Assembly (NCBI GenBank): GCA_019115685.1
Contig: DXDC01000352.1
Coordinates: 1 to 10,213, forward strand
Reading direction: 5' to 3'
Source: Candidatus Agrococcus pullicola
Lineage (GTDB): Bacteria > Actinomycetota > Actinomycetes > Actinomycetales > Microbacteriaceae
Length of the DNA: 10,213 nt
Under the pieces are notes generated by a model that worked only from the letters and a program-made list of their open reading frames with translations, did no database searches and was not told the origin of the DNA. The position numbers and the translations under genes were made by a program. Each line of letters starts with the position of its first letter. Within the stretch, counting starts at the first letter, position 1. Positions 1-7,988 of the stretch are shown one piece after another.

Positions 1-1300
1 CATCGTTCGAACGCGCGCACGCCCACATCAATCTGCGGAACGAGCTCGACCTCACACTCGAACGCTTGCAGGAGCTGGAACGCGACGTCGAGAAGGTTAT
101 CGCCCTGCGGGAAGACTTCCGCGGCGCGGCGCGAGATCTGATCGACCAACTGGTCGATCACCAGGACGGCGACCCGGAGTTGCTCTTCACGGAACTGCAG
201 GATGACGTCACGACCGGCCTGGCTGCGTCGTTGCGGAAGTCGGAGCGTGCCGTGCAGGGTCAGTTGGAGGACGCCGCTGCTCTACGCCGCGACATTCCCG
301 CCACGCACGTCGCTTGGATGGACGGTGAAATCCACATCGGGCACGTGCGCGTCATCGGCAAAGCGGCCGCCGACCTCGATCAGGACCAGCTGCCTGCCTA
401 CGAGGCCCGAGTGCTCACCGCTGCCCGCACCAAGACTCCGGCGCAACTGGCGCGGATCGCGGGCCGAATCGCTCGCGAACTCACCACGCCCCCGAGCCCG
501 GAAGCGGTCGAGGAAGCCGTCCAGGATCGCGCCGTCTGGCTCGAGCAGCAGCCCGACGGGATGACGCACCTGACGATCAAGACCACACCCGTGCTGGCGG
601 AGGCCGCCTACGACAGGCTCCGGCAAGCATTCGGGCAGCGTGACCGCCGGGATGAGCGGGGCCTGCACCAGCACCTGAGCGATACCGCGATGCGGCTACT
701 CATCGCCGGCATCACCCCACCGGCAGACGATGTCGCGAACAGCGACACAGGCGTCGGCGCGCTCAGCGGCGGATTCATGGCCGTTATCACCGCCGGCGTA
801 ACCGTCACCATGCCCGCGACCCTCATCACCCACGGACGCACCCTCGACGGCCATCCCGGAGCGGAACTGCCCGAAGGCACGCTCGTCGATGACAACACCG
901 CTCTGCTGCTGCCGGCGGCGTCACATCATGGACCCGGTTGTTCACCGACCCGGTCACCGGCGTCGCCATCACCGCGGACACCTATCAGCCCACCGCATCA
1001 CTGCGCAGGCTCATTATCGGACGAGACCAAACGTGCCGCTTCCCTGGCTGCCATCGCCCAGCCACTCGATCCGATCTCGACCACACGACCGACTGACAGT
1101 ACGGCGGCGGCACCACCCCGGGCAATCTCGCCGCCCTGTGCCGACGACATCATGTCCTCAAGCATCGCGACGGTTCGCGCACCGGCTGGATCGTACAACA
1201 GACGAAACCCCGCGAGCTCCTCTGGCTCGGACCTCGTGGCAATCTCCACCGAGTGAAGCCCGAGCCCGTCCCTACCGCGATGTCACCGCCGGACGAGTAG
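1..1300 (+). pseudogene. DUF222 / HNH endonuclease-domain protein, 5'-partial and broken (frameshift plus nonsense)
   Basis: The reading frame is open from base 3, with no stop before the TTG at 66, so the true start may lie left of the window. Frame 1 of the product (to about base 911) is a typical helical DUF222 region, ending near LITHGRTLDG and LVDDNTALLL. Homology-like sequence then continues one base earlier, in the frame containing base 1001: AGGVTSWTRLFTDPVTG, LRRLIIGRDQTCRFPGCHRP, then LDHTTD. This implies a net one-base deletion within or beside the CTGCTGCTG run at 903-911. In that second frame TGA at 1094-1096 replaces what is normally the Trp of DHxxxW, after which the HNH core resumes (QYGGGTTPGNLAALCRRHH) and runs to TAG at 1298-1300. 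Cys pairs, the DH and the terminal CRRHH of the HNH zinc/metal site are all still readable. The family is multicopy in Actinobacteria (13E12-repeat type); its role is poorly known, probably DNA cleavage. Two lesions make this a pseudogene with good confidence; a sequencing error could explain only one. Confidence 0.85.
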
Positions 1301-1364
1301 GGCGGAATCCGAACCCTCAACCCCTGGAAGCCAGCCCCAGAACCACCCGATAACACCGACATCC

Positions 1365-1386
1365 CGTTCTAGGGCATTCCAGAACG
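1365..1386 (-). terminator. weak hairpin just past the GNAT gene stop
   Basis: CGTTCT (1365-1370) and AGAACG (1381-1386) form a perfect 6-bp inverted repeat around a 10-base spacer, 3 bases past the stop of the minus-strand acetyltransferase gene (TAA at 1392-1390). It also lies downstream of the plus-strand pseudogene, so it could serve both directions. No T-run follows on either strand, so the terminator reading is tentative. Confidence 0.25.
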
Positions 1387-1389
1387 CTG

Positions 1390-1866
1390 TTAGAGCTGCA
1401 ACAGCAGTGTGCCCTCGTCGAATGCGTGTCCGGCCTTACGGAATCCGAGACGCTCGTAGAGCCGGCGCGCGGGGTTGCCTGCCTCGACACTGAGACTCAC
1501 GCCCGGGATGCCCTGCGACCGCGCCACTTCGACAGCAGTGCTGATGAGCGCGCGGCCAATGCCCGCGCCCCGGTGATCCTCCGCTACCCAGACACTGAGT
1601 TCAGGCATGTCGTCGCGCACGAAGCCATACCCGGGGTTCTGTTCGCTGAAGAAGGTCAGCCAGACGACGCCGTGCACAGATCGCGCCCGGTCCACACTGG
1701 CAAATCCGAAGTCCCGTTCGCCCGGCCAACTATCGAAGTAGCGAGTGAACTCCCTCCGGTTCTTGAGCTCTTCGAGCGTGAACCGTTCGTCGTGCCAGTT
1801 CAGATTCTCGAGCGTGGCACGCTCGAGCACGGGCCTGTCGCCTGCGGTCAACGGTCGGATGTGCAC
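1390..1866 (-). CDS. GNAT-family N-acetyltransferase
   Basis: 158-residue single-domain GNAT protein, which would transfer an acetyl group from acetyl-CoA to an amine; the acceptor cannot be told from sequence. The acetyl-CoA pyrophosphate-binding motif A is clear at residues 90-107, with beta-strand LSVWV followed by R99-G-A-G-I-G104. Motif B follows at about 124-142, with VEAGNPARRLYERLGF, including the usual Asn131, Tyr137 and GF pair. The N-terminal MHIRPLTAGD is also typical of the fold. The start is a GTG at 1866-1864: an in-frame TAG at 1878-1876 leaves little room for any earlier start. No Shine-Dalgarno precedes it. The gene is divergent from ppk1 (84 bases between starts) and does not look functionally tied to the phosphate genes. 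Length is normal for the family. Family assignment is firm; a specific substrate is not claimed. Confidence 0.9.
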   Translation of the reverse strand: MHIRPLTAGDRPVLERATLENLNWHDERFTLEELKNRREFTRYFDSWPGERDFGFASVDRARSVHGVVWLTFFSEQNPGYGFVRDDMPELSVWVAEDHRGAGIGRALISTAVEVARSQGIPGVSLSVEAGNPARRLYERLGFRKAGHAFDEGTLLLQL

Positions 1867-1872
1867 ACCACG

Positions 1873-1878
1873 ATGCTA
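1873..1878 (-). promoter_or_regulatory. possible -10 box (TAGCAT) for a leaderless acetyltransferase transcript
   Basis: On the minus strand TAGCAT fits the TAnnnT pattern of an actinobacterial -10 box. It is followed by six bases and then the GTG start, so transcription would begin at or next to the start codon, which fits the missing ribosome binding site. No convincing -35 is visible. The TAG of this box is also the in-frame stop that limits the gene upstream. Confidence 0.3.
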
Positions 1879-1911
1879 GGCGACGCTCGAAACCGTGCTT
1901 CCCAGTGTTGG

Positions 1912-1929
1912 TGACACCGACTGTTCATA
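1912..1929 (+). promoter_or_regulatory. degenerate PHO-box-like direct repeat upstream of ppk1
   Basis: TGACACC (1912-1918) and GTTCATA (1923-1929) are spaced 11 bases apart and match GTTCACC at 4 and 5 of 7 positions, complementary halves of the motif being conserved. The spacing equals that of the strong PHO box upstream of pstS. They lie 22-39 bases before the ppk1 start. In Streptomyces ppk is known to be PhoP-controlled. The match here is weak enough to arise by chance. Confidence 0.25.
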
Positions 1930-1950
1930 CGCACCTGGCAAGATTGGATC

Positions 1951-4131
1951 ATGACGGACAACCATGTGATGACGCAAGAGATCGACTTGCTTCACGACGT
2001 CGACGAAGACGACGCCGAGTTGGAGTATCGCGCGTCCGCGACCGAGGACGGCCTGCCGATGGACAGGTTCTCGGATCGCGAACTCAGTTGGCTCGACTTC
2101 AACCAGCGAGTGCTCGAAATGGCCGAGGACGATCAGCTGCCCCTACTGGAGCGCGTGAACTTCCTGGCGATCTTCGCGTCGAACCTCGACGAGTTCTTCA
2201 TGGTGCGAGTGGCCGGGCTGAAGCGTCGAATCGTCACCGGATTGGCCGTGCCGACCAACGTCGGCGTCTCACCGCACGACCAGTATCAGCGTCTCGTCAC
2301 GCGTGCCAGGGAGCTGCAAGAGCGCCACGCGAAGTGCTACTCGCAATCGATTCGACCAGCGCTCGAGGCAGAAGGCATTCGGATCGCCTCGTGGGACACC
2401 CTGAGTGATGAAGAGCGCGCCGACCTGACGCAGCGCTTCTACGACGACATGTTTCCCGTGCTCATGCCGTTGGCTGTCGACACCGCTCACCCGTTCCCGT
2501 ACATCTCCGGGCTGTCGCTGAATATCGCTGTTCGCGTGTTCAGCCCGAAGTCCCGCACTGAGGAGTTCGCACGCCTGAAGGTGCCGCCGATCCTCCCCCG
2601 TTTCGTTCCCGTGGACACCAGCAGCGCATCCGCGAGATTCCTGCCGCTCGAGGAGCTCATCGCGAACAACCTCGACGTGCTGTTTCCCGGCATGGACATC
2701 CTCGGGCACCACATCTTCAGGGTGACCAGAAATGAAGACGTCACGATCGACGAAGACGAGACAGAGAACCTCATCCAGCAGCTCGAGAAAGAGCTCTCAC
2801 GCAGAAAGTTCGGCCCGCCCATCCGGCTTGAGATCGAGGCGGATGTCGACGACAGTGTGCTGGATCTTCTGATTCGCGAACTCGGCATCAGCGAGCAGGA
2901 AGTCTACCTGCTCGAGGGCGAGCTGGACCTGACCGGCATGTTCCAGATCGCGGACATCGATCGCCCGGAGCTACATTTCACCAAGCGCGTGCCCGTGACT
3001 GCCGCGCCGCTGCTTCCGAACGATTCGGACGAGAGCGACGACATATTCTCGGCCATCACCAGGAAGGACGTGCTCGTCCATCACCCGTTCGAGTCGTTTG
3101 CGACGAGTGTGCAGGCGCTTCTCGAGCAGGCGGCGGACGACCCGAACGTTCTCGCCATCAAGCAGACGCTGTATCGCACCAGCGGCGACTCTCCCGTTGT
3201 CGCAGCGCTCATCCGCGCTGCGGCCCAGGGCAAGCAAGTGCTCGCCCTCGTCGAGATCAAGGCGCGCTTCGATGAGACGAACAACATCAACTGGGCTCGC
3301 AAGCTTGAGCGCGCCGGTGTGCACGTCGTCTACGGCCTGGTAGGGCTCAAGACGCACTGCAAGCTGCTCATGGTCGTGCGCCGTGAACACGGCAAGCTGA
3401 AGAACTACTGCCACATCGGCACCGGGAACTACCACCCGAAGACGAGTCGGCTCTACGAGGACTTCGGTCTCTTCACCGACAACGCCGAGGTCGGTCGTGA
3501 CATCACGAGCCTCTTCAACGAGTTGAGCGGCTACGCGATACCGCAGAACTTCAAGCGCCTGCTGGTGGCTCCGAGATTCCTGCGCAAGGGCCTGCTGGCC
3601 AGAATCAATCGCGAAATCGAGCATGCCGAGGCCGGCAAACGGGCTCGGGTCCGGATCAAGGTCAATTCGATCGTCGACGAGCGCATTATCGACGCGCTCT
3701 ATCGAGCATCCCGCGCCGGCGTCGAAGTTGAGATCTGGGTGCGCGGAATCTGCTCGGTCAAGGCGGGCGTGCCGAACCTCAGCGAGAATATCAAGATCCG
3801 GTCCATCCTGGGGCGCTATCTTGAGCACTCGCGCGTCTTCGCGTTCCTCAATGATGGTGACGAGGAAATCCTCATCGGCTCTGCTGACATTATGCACCGC
3901 AACCTCGACCGTCGGGTCGAGGCGCTCATCCGACTCACTTCGAGCCAGCACATGCAAGACGTCTCCGGTATGTTCGACCGTGCTATGAGTGACGAAACCG
4001 CGAGCTGGCACGCCATGCCCGACGGCACCTGGAAGCGTCACGCCTATCGCGAAGACGGCGAGCCACTCAACGACTTGCACAGGGATCGCATGATCGAGAT
4101 TCAGCGCCGGACGAGGGGCAGGAGCCGGTGA
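1951..4131 (+). CDS. ppk1: polyphosphate kinase 1 (RNA degradosome polyphosphate kinase)
   Basis: 726 residues, normal for actinobacterial Ppk1. The enzyme reversibly moves the gamma-phosphate of ATP onto inorganic polyphosphate at the membrane/cytoplasm and supports stress survival. All four domains are present: N domain from about residue 38 ([16 protein letters not shown]), head domain about 145-340, and the two PLD-like C domains after about 375 (HHPFESF). Catalytic residues align with the E. coli enzyme at a constant offset of 34: His469 (in LKTHCK) for the phosphorylated His435, His488 ([10 protein letters not shown]) for His454, His626 (YLEHSR) for His592, and Arg409 and Arg439 for the ATP-binding Arg375 and Arg405. 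The enzyme should therefore be active. Residues 11-27 form an acidic lead-in, and the C-terminus is Arg-rich (RRTRGRSR). ATG 1951 was chosen; ATG 1969 in frame is an alternative, and neither has a strong Shine-Dalgarno. The stop TGA overlaps the mutT1 GTG by four bases, giving translational coupling. Confidence 0.98.
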   Translation: MTDNHVMTQEIDLLHDVDEDDAELEYRASATEDGLPMDRFSDRELSWLDFNQRVLEMAEDDQLPLLERVNFLAIFASNLDEFFMVRVAGLKRRIVTGLAVPTNVGVSPHDQYQRLVTRARELQERHAKCYSQSIRPALEAEGIRIASWDTLSDEERADLTQRFYDDMFPVLMPLAVDTAHPFPYISGLSLNIAVRVFSPKSRTEEFARLKVPPILPRFVPVDTSSASARFLPLEELIANNLDVLFPGMDILGHHIFRVTRNEDVTIDEDETENLIQQLEKELSRRKFGPPIRLEIEADVDDSVLDLLIRELGISEQEVYLLEGELDLTGMFQIADIDRPELHFTKRVPVTAAPLLPNDSDESDDIFSAITRKDVLVHHPFESFATSVQALLEQAADDPNVLAIKQTLYRTSGDSPVVAALIRAAAQGKQVLALVEIKARFDETNNINWARKLERAGVHVVYGLVGLKTHCKLLMVVRREHGKLKNYCHIGTGNYHPKTSRLYEDFGLFTDNAEVGRDITSLFNELSGYAIPQNFKRLLVAPRFLRKGLLARINREIEHAEAGKRARVRIKVNSIVDERIIDALYRASRAGVEVEIWVRGICSVKAGVPNLSENIKIRSILGRYLEHSRVFAFLNDGDEEILIGSADIMHRNLDRRVEALIRLTSSQHMQDVSGMFDRAMSDETASWHAMPDGTWKRHAYREDGEPLNDLHRDRMIEIQRRTRGRSR

Positions 4132-5054
4132 CTGTGCTCGCCGCTGGAGCGGTGATCTGGCGCAGGACCGCTGCAGACAGCGTGGAAGTCCTGCTCGTCG
4201 AACGCGCAAAACACCGGGACATCTCGATACCGAAGGGCAAGCTCGACCCGGGAGAGACGCTTCCCGAGTGCGCTGTGCGCGAGATGCTGGAGGAAACCGG
4301 CATCGAAATCCAGCTCGGTGCACCCCTCGGGACGAGTGAGTACCGGCTGCCGGGAGGTAGCGAGAAGATCGTCCACTACTGGCAGGCCGAAGCCCGCAAG
4401 AAGGCGATCAAGCGTTCGAATTTCAAGCCGAATTCCGAGATCAAAGCCCTGCGCTGGCTACCGCTGTTCAAAGCGAAGCAACGCTGCACGTACGAGCACG
4501 ACGTGCGGATGCTCGAGCGCTTCCAAGCACGCTTCGAGCAGCAGCAGCTCGAGACGGTCGCGATCGTGGCGCTCCGGCACGCGAAAGCAGAGCCGTACCC
4601 AGAGCACGGAGGAGACGCCGCACGCGAACTTTCCGGTCGGGGAAAGAAGCAGGCGAAAGCGATCGCACCGGGCGTTGCCGCCTTCGGCGTCCGGAAGGTG
4701 TTCGCGTCAACCGCGACACGCTGCGAGCAGACTTCTGCGCCGCTCGCAAAGCTGGTGGGAACCGAGACGAAGCTGAAGCGGTATCTGAGTCAGGATCACT
4801 ACTCGGGGGATGTCGACTCGATAGGGCGAAAGATCCGGAAGTCGCTCGACAAACGCCGGTCAATCGTCATGTGCTCGCACCTGCCTGTACTGCCCGCCAT
4901 CGTCGCCGCTGTCGCACTCGAAACAGAAGCGGAAGTGACCCAGGAGATCCGTCAATCAGCGCAGCTCCGCACTGCAGAGTTTTCCGTATTCCATGTGCTG
5001 CCCGGCGAACAACCGCGACTACTCGGAGTCGAAACGCACAGCGCTCCTGTGTAG
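4128..5054 (+). CDS. mutT1: MutT1-like Nudix hydrolase with C-terminal histidine phosphatase domain
   Basis: 308 residues with two catalytic domains in the arrangement of mycobacterial MutT1. The N-terminal Nudix fold (about 1-135) has a perfect Nudix box at residues 37-59: G37, E43, R51-E52, E55-E56, G58. The C-terminal domain (about 143-305) is a histidine phosphatase: RHAKA with Arg150-His151, Arg198 in TRCEQT, and the second active-site His251 in MCSHLPVLP. In the mycobacterial enzyme the Nudix half takes 8-oxo-(d)GTP and diadenosine polyphosphates to diphosphates, and the phosphatase half takes these further to monophosphates; the same is inferred here. Start GTG 4128 lies inside GTGA shared with the ppk1 stop and is preceded by AGGAG at good spacing. 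Pairing of ppk1 and mutT1 also occurs in Mycobacterium tuberculosis, which supports the name. The gene ends 15 bases from the convergent pstB stop. Confidence 0.93.
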   Translation: MTVLAAGAVIWRRTAADSVEVLLVERAKHRDISIPKGKLDPGETLPECAVREMLEETGIEIQLGAPLGTSEYRLPGGSEKIVHYWQAEARKKAIKRSNFKPNSEIKALRWLPLFKAKQRCTYEHDVRMLERFQARFEQQQLETVAIVALRHAKAEPYPEHGGDAARELSGRGKKQAKAIAPGVAAFGVRKVFASTATRCEQTSAPLAKLVGTETKLKRYLSQDHYSGDVDSIGRKIRKSLDKRRSIVMCSHLPVLPAIVAAVALETEAEVTQEIRQSAQLRTAEFSVFHVLPGEQPRLLGVETHSAPV

Positions 5055-5063
5055 CGGCGAGCG

Positions 5064-5084
5064 GGTCGATCAGCCGAATCGACC
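5064..5084. terminator. possible bidirectional hairpin between mutT1 and pstB
   Basis: GGTCGAT (5064-5070) and ATCGACC (5078-5084) form a perfect 7-bp stem with the 7-base loop CAGCCGA. It sits in the 15-base convergent gap and overlaps the pstB stop codon and last codons. It is the only obvious hairpin where both operons must end. No T-tract follows on either strand, so Rho-type or structure-only termination is equally possible. Confidence 0.3.
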
Positions 5085-5849
5085 GGATACGTAGTCTTCC
5101 GTAGCCTGCACATTCGGGTTGTTGAAGATCTTCGAGGTGTCGTCGTACTCGATGAGCTTGCCAGGCTTGCCGGTTCCCGCGATGTTGAAGAACGCTGTTC
5201 GGTCGCTCACACGCGCCGCCTGCTGCATGTTGTGGGTGACGATGACGATCGTGTACTCGCGCTTGAGTTCCTCTATGAGGTCCTCGATCGCGAGCGTCGA
5301 GATCGGATCGAGCGCCGAGCACGGTTCATCCATCAACAGCACCTCGGGGCTGACGGCGATCGCTCGCGCGATGCAAAGGCGCTGCTGCTGACCACCGGAG
5401 AGGCCCGACCCCGGCAGCGTCAGACGGTCCTTGACCTCGTTCCAGAGATTCGCGCCGCGCAGGCTGCGCTCGACCAGGTCGTCCTGGTCGCTCTTCGACA
5501 TGCGCCGGTTGTTGAGCAGTACACCCGCCAGGACGTTGTCACGAATCGACATGGTGGGGAAAGGATTCGGGCGCTGGAACACCATGCCGACCTGACGACG
5601 CACCAGCACGGGATCGACGCCGGGGCCGTACAGGTTGTCACCGTCAAGCAGTACTTCGCCCTTGACGTAGGCGCCCGGAATGACTTCGTGCATCCGGTTC
5701 AGCGTCCTGATGAACGTGGACTTGCCGCATCCCGACGGGCCGATGAACGCGGTGACGCTGCGCGGCTCGATGTTGATGTCGACACCCTCGACGGCGAGGA
5801 AGTCGCCGTAGTAGACGTTGAGGTCTTTGGCTTCGATTCGCTTAGACAC
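5070..5849 (-). CDS. pstB: phosphate ABC transporter ATP-binding protein PstB
   Basis: 259-residue cytoplasmic ATPase that powers phosphate import through PstC/PstA. All ABC motifs are intact: Walker [10 protein letters not shown] at 37-45, Q-loop Gln92 (FQRPNPFP, typical of PstB rather than other importers), signature LSGGQ at 150-154, Walker B VLLMDEP at 170-176, D-loop SALD at 178-181, and switch His206 in VTHN. Length is the family norm. The start is GTG at 5849-5847, giving [15 protein letters not shown] about nine bases upstream on the minus strand serves as ribosome binding site. The gap from the pstA stop is only 16 bases, so it is the last gene of a pstSCAB operon. The operon has no phoU at its end, although phoU often follows pstB in other bacteria; here the convergent mutT1 comes next. 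Confidence 0.98.
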   Translation of the reverse strand: MSKRIEAKDLNVYYGDFLAVEGVDINIEPRSVTAFIGPSGCGKSTFIRTLNRMHEVIPGAYVKGEVLLDGDNLYGPGVDPVLVRRQVGMVFQRPNPFPTMSIRDNVLAGVLLNNRRMSKSDQDDLVERSLRGANLWNEVKDRLTLPGSGLSGGQQQRLCIARAIAVSPEVLLMDEPCSALDPISTLAIEDLIEELKREYTIVIVTHNMQQAARVSDRTAFFNIAGTGKPGKLIEYDDTSKIFNNPNVQATEDYVSGRFG

Positions 5850-5865
5850 GTTGGAGTTTCCTTTG

Positions 5866-6966
5866 CTATCGGCCGGTCTTGGGGGCGAACAGTTTCGCGA
5901 CGAGACGGGCGCCCAGGTTGAGAATCATGACGATCAGGATGAGCGTGAGCGCGGCGGTCCACGATCTGTCGAAGTAGGCCGCAGTGTCAACTCCCGGCGC
6001 CACGTACTGGTTGTACGCGAACACCGGCAGCGTCATCATTCGCTCGGAGAAGAGGTTGTAGTTCATGGATGTCGTGAAGCCCGCGATGAGCAGCAACGGC
6101 GCCGTCTCACCGATAACGCGGGCTACTGCGAGCGTCACACCCGTCGCGATACCCGCGAGCGCCGTGGGCAGCACGACCTTGACGATCGTGAGCCACTTCG
6201 GCACTCCGAGTGCGTACGAGGCCTCGCGCAGTTCGTTCGGCACGAGCTTCAGCATCTCCTCCGTCGAGCGCACGACGGTGGGAATCATGAGGAGGCTGAG
6301 CGCAATCGATCCGCCGATCCCCGACCGATACCCCGGGTCATCGAAGATGAATGACATGAGCGCGAAGGCGAAGAGCCCCGCGACGATCGAGGGGATGCCC
6401 GTCATGATGTCGACGAGCGTTGTGATGCCCTTCGATACGACGCGTGAAACCGGGCCGCTGCCGTACTCCACCAGATAGATAGCAGTGAAGATGCCGACGG
6501 GAACGGAGATGACCGCCGCGCCTGCGGTGATGAGCAAGGTTCCGACCAGCGCGTGCAGCGCGCCGCCTCCCTCACCGACGATATTGCGCATCGAGTAGGT
6601 GAAGAACTCGACGTCGAAACGACGCCAGCCCCCCTCGATGACGGTCCAGAGCACCGACACCAGCGGAATGAACGCGAGCAAGAACGCGCCGGAAACGAGC
6701 CCTGTCACCAGGCGGTCAGCGGCTTTACGCCCGCCCTCGACGATGTTCGAGATGACGGGTAGCGCGATCAGGAAGAGCAGATAGCCCGTGATGGCAGCAC
6801 CGGTCAAGTTGAGTCCGGCACCCGAAACAATCGCGAGCAGCCCGAACAGCACCCCGGTCACGACGAAGGAGCCGACGAGGATCGCCCACGGCATCCACTT
6901 CGGGAGCTGCCCGGCGGTGAGGGTGTTGCGCGAAACGATCTTCCTTGCGGGAGCGACAGTCGTCAC
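5866..6966 (-). CDS. pstA: phosphate ABC transporter permease PstA
   Basis: 366-residue inner-membrane permease that forms the phosphate channel with PstC. The binding-protein-dependent transport domain covers about residues 138-345. It carries the EAA loop that docks on Pst[12 protein letters not shown] at 248-258 followed by IVKVVLPTA. The conserved [12 protein letters not shown] lies at 190-201 and [15 protein letters not shown] at 283-297. Hydrophobic segments are visible at about 27-46, 57-76, 90-109, 140-165, 190-208, 222-236, 266-285 and 338-358. The protein is longer than E. coli PstA (about 296 residues); the extra length is an N-terminal hydrophobic pair (27-76) before the usual first segment. 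The start is GTG 6966-6964, in a GTGA overlap with the pstC stop, preceded by an excellent GGGAGG. Stop is TAG at 5868-5866. Confidence 0.97.
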   Translation of the reverse strand: MTTVAPARKIVSRNTLTAGQLPKWMPWAILVGSFVVTGVLFGLLAIVSGAGLNLTGAAITGYLLFLIALPVISNIVEGGRKAADRLVTGLVSGAFLLAFIPLVSVLWTVIEGGWRRFDVEFFTYSMRNIVGEGGGALHALVGTLLITAGAAVISVPVGIFTAIYLVEYGSGPVSRVVSKGITTLVDIMTGIPSIVAGLFAFALMSFIFDDPGYRSGIGGSIALSLLMIPTVVRSTEEMLKLVPNELREASYALGVPKWLTIVKVVLPTALAGIATGVTLAVARVIGETAPLLLIAGFTTSMNYNLFSERMMTLPVFAYNQYVAPGVDTAAYFDRSWTAALTLILIVMILNLGARLVAKLFAPKTGR

Positions 6967-7901
6967 TTCGCACCTCCCGTGCGCGGGTTGCGGTTGATCA
7001 AGACTCGTGCCGCCGTGTTGACCAGTACCGTGATGACGAACAGGACGAGCCCGGAGCCGATGAGCGCGTTGATTGAAATACCGTGCGCCTCCGGGAAGTT
7101 CAGGGCGATGTTCGATGCGATCGTTGACGGGTTGCTGGACGAGATGATGACGAAGGAAATCACCACCGATGGCGAGAGCACCATCGCAACGGCCATCGTC
7201 TCTCCGAGCGCTCGTCCAAGACCGAGGATCGACGAGGAGACGATGCCGGAAGCGCCGAACGGCAGAACCGCCATCTTGATCATCTCCCAGCGGGTGGCGC
7301 CCAGCGCGAGGGCCGCTTCCTCATGGAGGGTCGGCGTCTGCAGGAACACCTCGCGGCAGAGTGCGGTGATGATGGGCAGCACCATGACCGCCAGAACGAT
7401 CGCCGCGGTGAAGACGGTACGCCCGGTGCCGGATGCGGTCCCGTTGAACAGCGGGATCCAGCTGGCGTTCGCGGCGAGCCACTCGTACGCCGGACGCATG
7501 AACCCTGAGACGACCGCCATCCCCCACAGTCCGTAGACGACCGAAGGGACCGCGGCCAGTAGATCGATGACGAAGCCGATCGCCGATGCCAGCTTCCGCG
7601 GTGCGAAGTGCGTGATGAACAGAGCGATTGATACCGAGACCGGCACCGCCATGATCATGGCCAGGAACGCCGCCCACACCGTACCGAATGCCAGGGGCGC
7701 GACGTATTCCAGGAAGTTGTCAGCGGGCCCCGGCAGTTCCCCGACCATTGCGGGAATCGACTGGATGATGAGGAAGAAGGCGACAAGCCCCAGCGTGATG
7801 AGGATGCTGAATCCCGCGATCGTGGAGACCGCCTGGAAGACGAGATCCGCTGGCCGTCGCTGCGCCCTGAGCTTCGGCTTGGATGCTGTTTCGCTTGTCA
7901 T
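6963..7901 (-). CDS. pstC: phosphate ABC transporter permease PstC
   Basis: 312-residue membrane permease, partner of PstA. Hydrophobic segments lie at about 21-50, 70-98, 107-135, 163-183, 217-256 and 276-302. The cytoplasmic EAA loop that contacts PstB is EEAALALGATRWEMIKMAVLP at about residues 194-213. DLLAAVPSVVYGLWG (113-127) and GLGRALGETMAVAMV (227-241) are characteristic of PstC and separate it from PstA, whose equivalent is [10 protein letters not shown]. The start is ATG 7901-7899, with AAGGA five bases upstream; no alternative is needed. The N-terminal 20 residues are polar and basic, as expected for a cytoplasmic tail. It lies 87 bases downstream of pstS, the gap being filled by a strong hairpin, and overlaps pstA by four bases (GTGA), so the two permease subunits are translationally coupled. 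Confidence 0.98.
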   Translation of the reverse strand: MTSETASKPKLRAQRRPADLVFQAVSTIAGFSILITLGLVAFFLIIQSIPAMVGELPGPADNFLEYVAPLAFGTVWAAFLAMIMAVPVSVSIALFITHFAPRKLASAIGFVIDLLAAVPSVVYGLWGMAVVSGFMRPAYEWLAANASWIPLFNGTASGTGRTVFTAAIVLAVMVLPIITALCREVFLQTPTLHEEAALALGATRWEMIKMAVLPFGASGIVSSSILGLGRALGETMAVAMVLSPSVVISFVIISSSNPSTIASNIALNFPEAHGISINALIGSGLVLFVITVLVNTAARVLINRNPRTGGAK

Positions 7902-7934
7902 AGCTTCCTTGGATGAGGTGGCAGATGGTCAAGG

Positions 7935-7971
7935 CGATGGTCGGAGCGCGGAGAGTGCGCTCCGACCATCG
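7935..7971 (-). terminator. perfect 15-bp hairpin between pstS and pstC (attenuator or RNA-stability element)
   Basis: The arms CGATGGTCGGAGCGC (7935-7949) and GCGCTCCGACCATCG (7957-7971) pair perfectly around a 7-base loop. The hairpin begins 18 bases past the pstS stop. No T-tract follows on the minus strand (CCTTGACC), so full intrinsic termination is unlikely. Partial termination, or protection of the pstS messenger end after processing, fits better. Binding-protein genes are commonly expressed above their permeases by this device. A second GATGGTC copy at 7924-7930 could pair with the same arm. Confidence 0.6.
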
Positions 7972-7988
7972 TGACATGTTCGCTCTGC

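Noticed and set aside
889..1353. 154-codon open frame on the plus strand inside the broken DUF222 gene.
   Set aside because: It is in the third frame; the HNH motifs are read in a different frame, so this is a by-product of GC-rich sequence.
2971..4323. 450-codon open frame on the minus strand opposite ppk1.
   Set aside because: It is antisense to the intact ppk1 catalytic domains and the mutT1 start; its composition is that of a high-GC shadow frame and it has no recognisable motif.
5232..5921. 229-codon plus-strand frame across pstB.
   Set aside because: It is antisense to the fully motif-supported pstB and rich in Arg/Asp/Val shadow composition.
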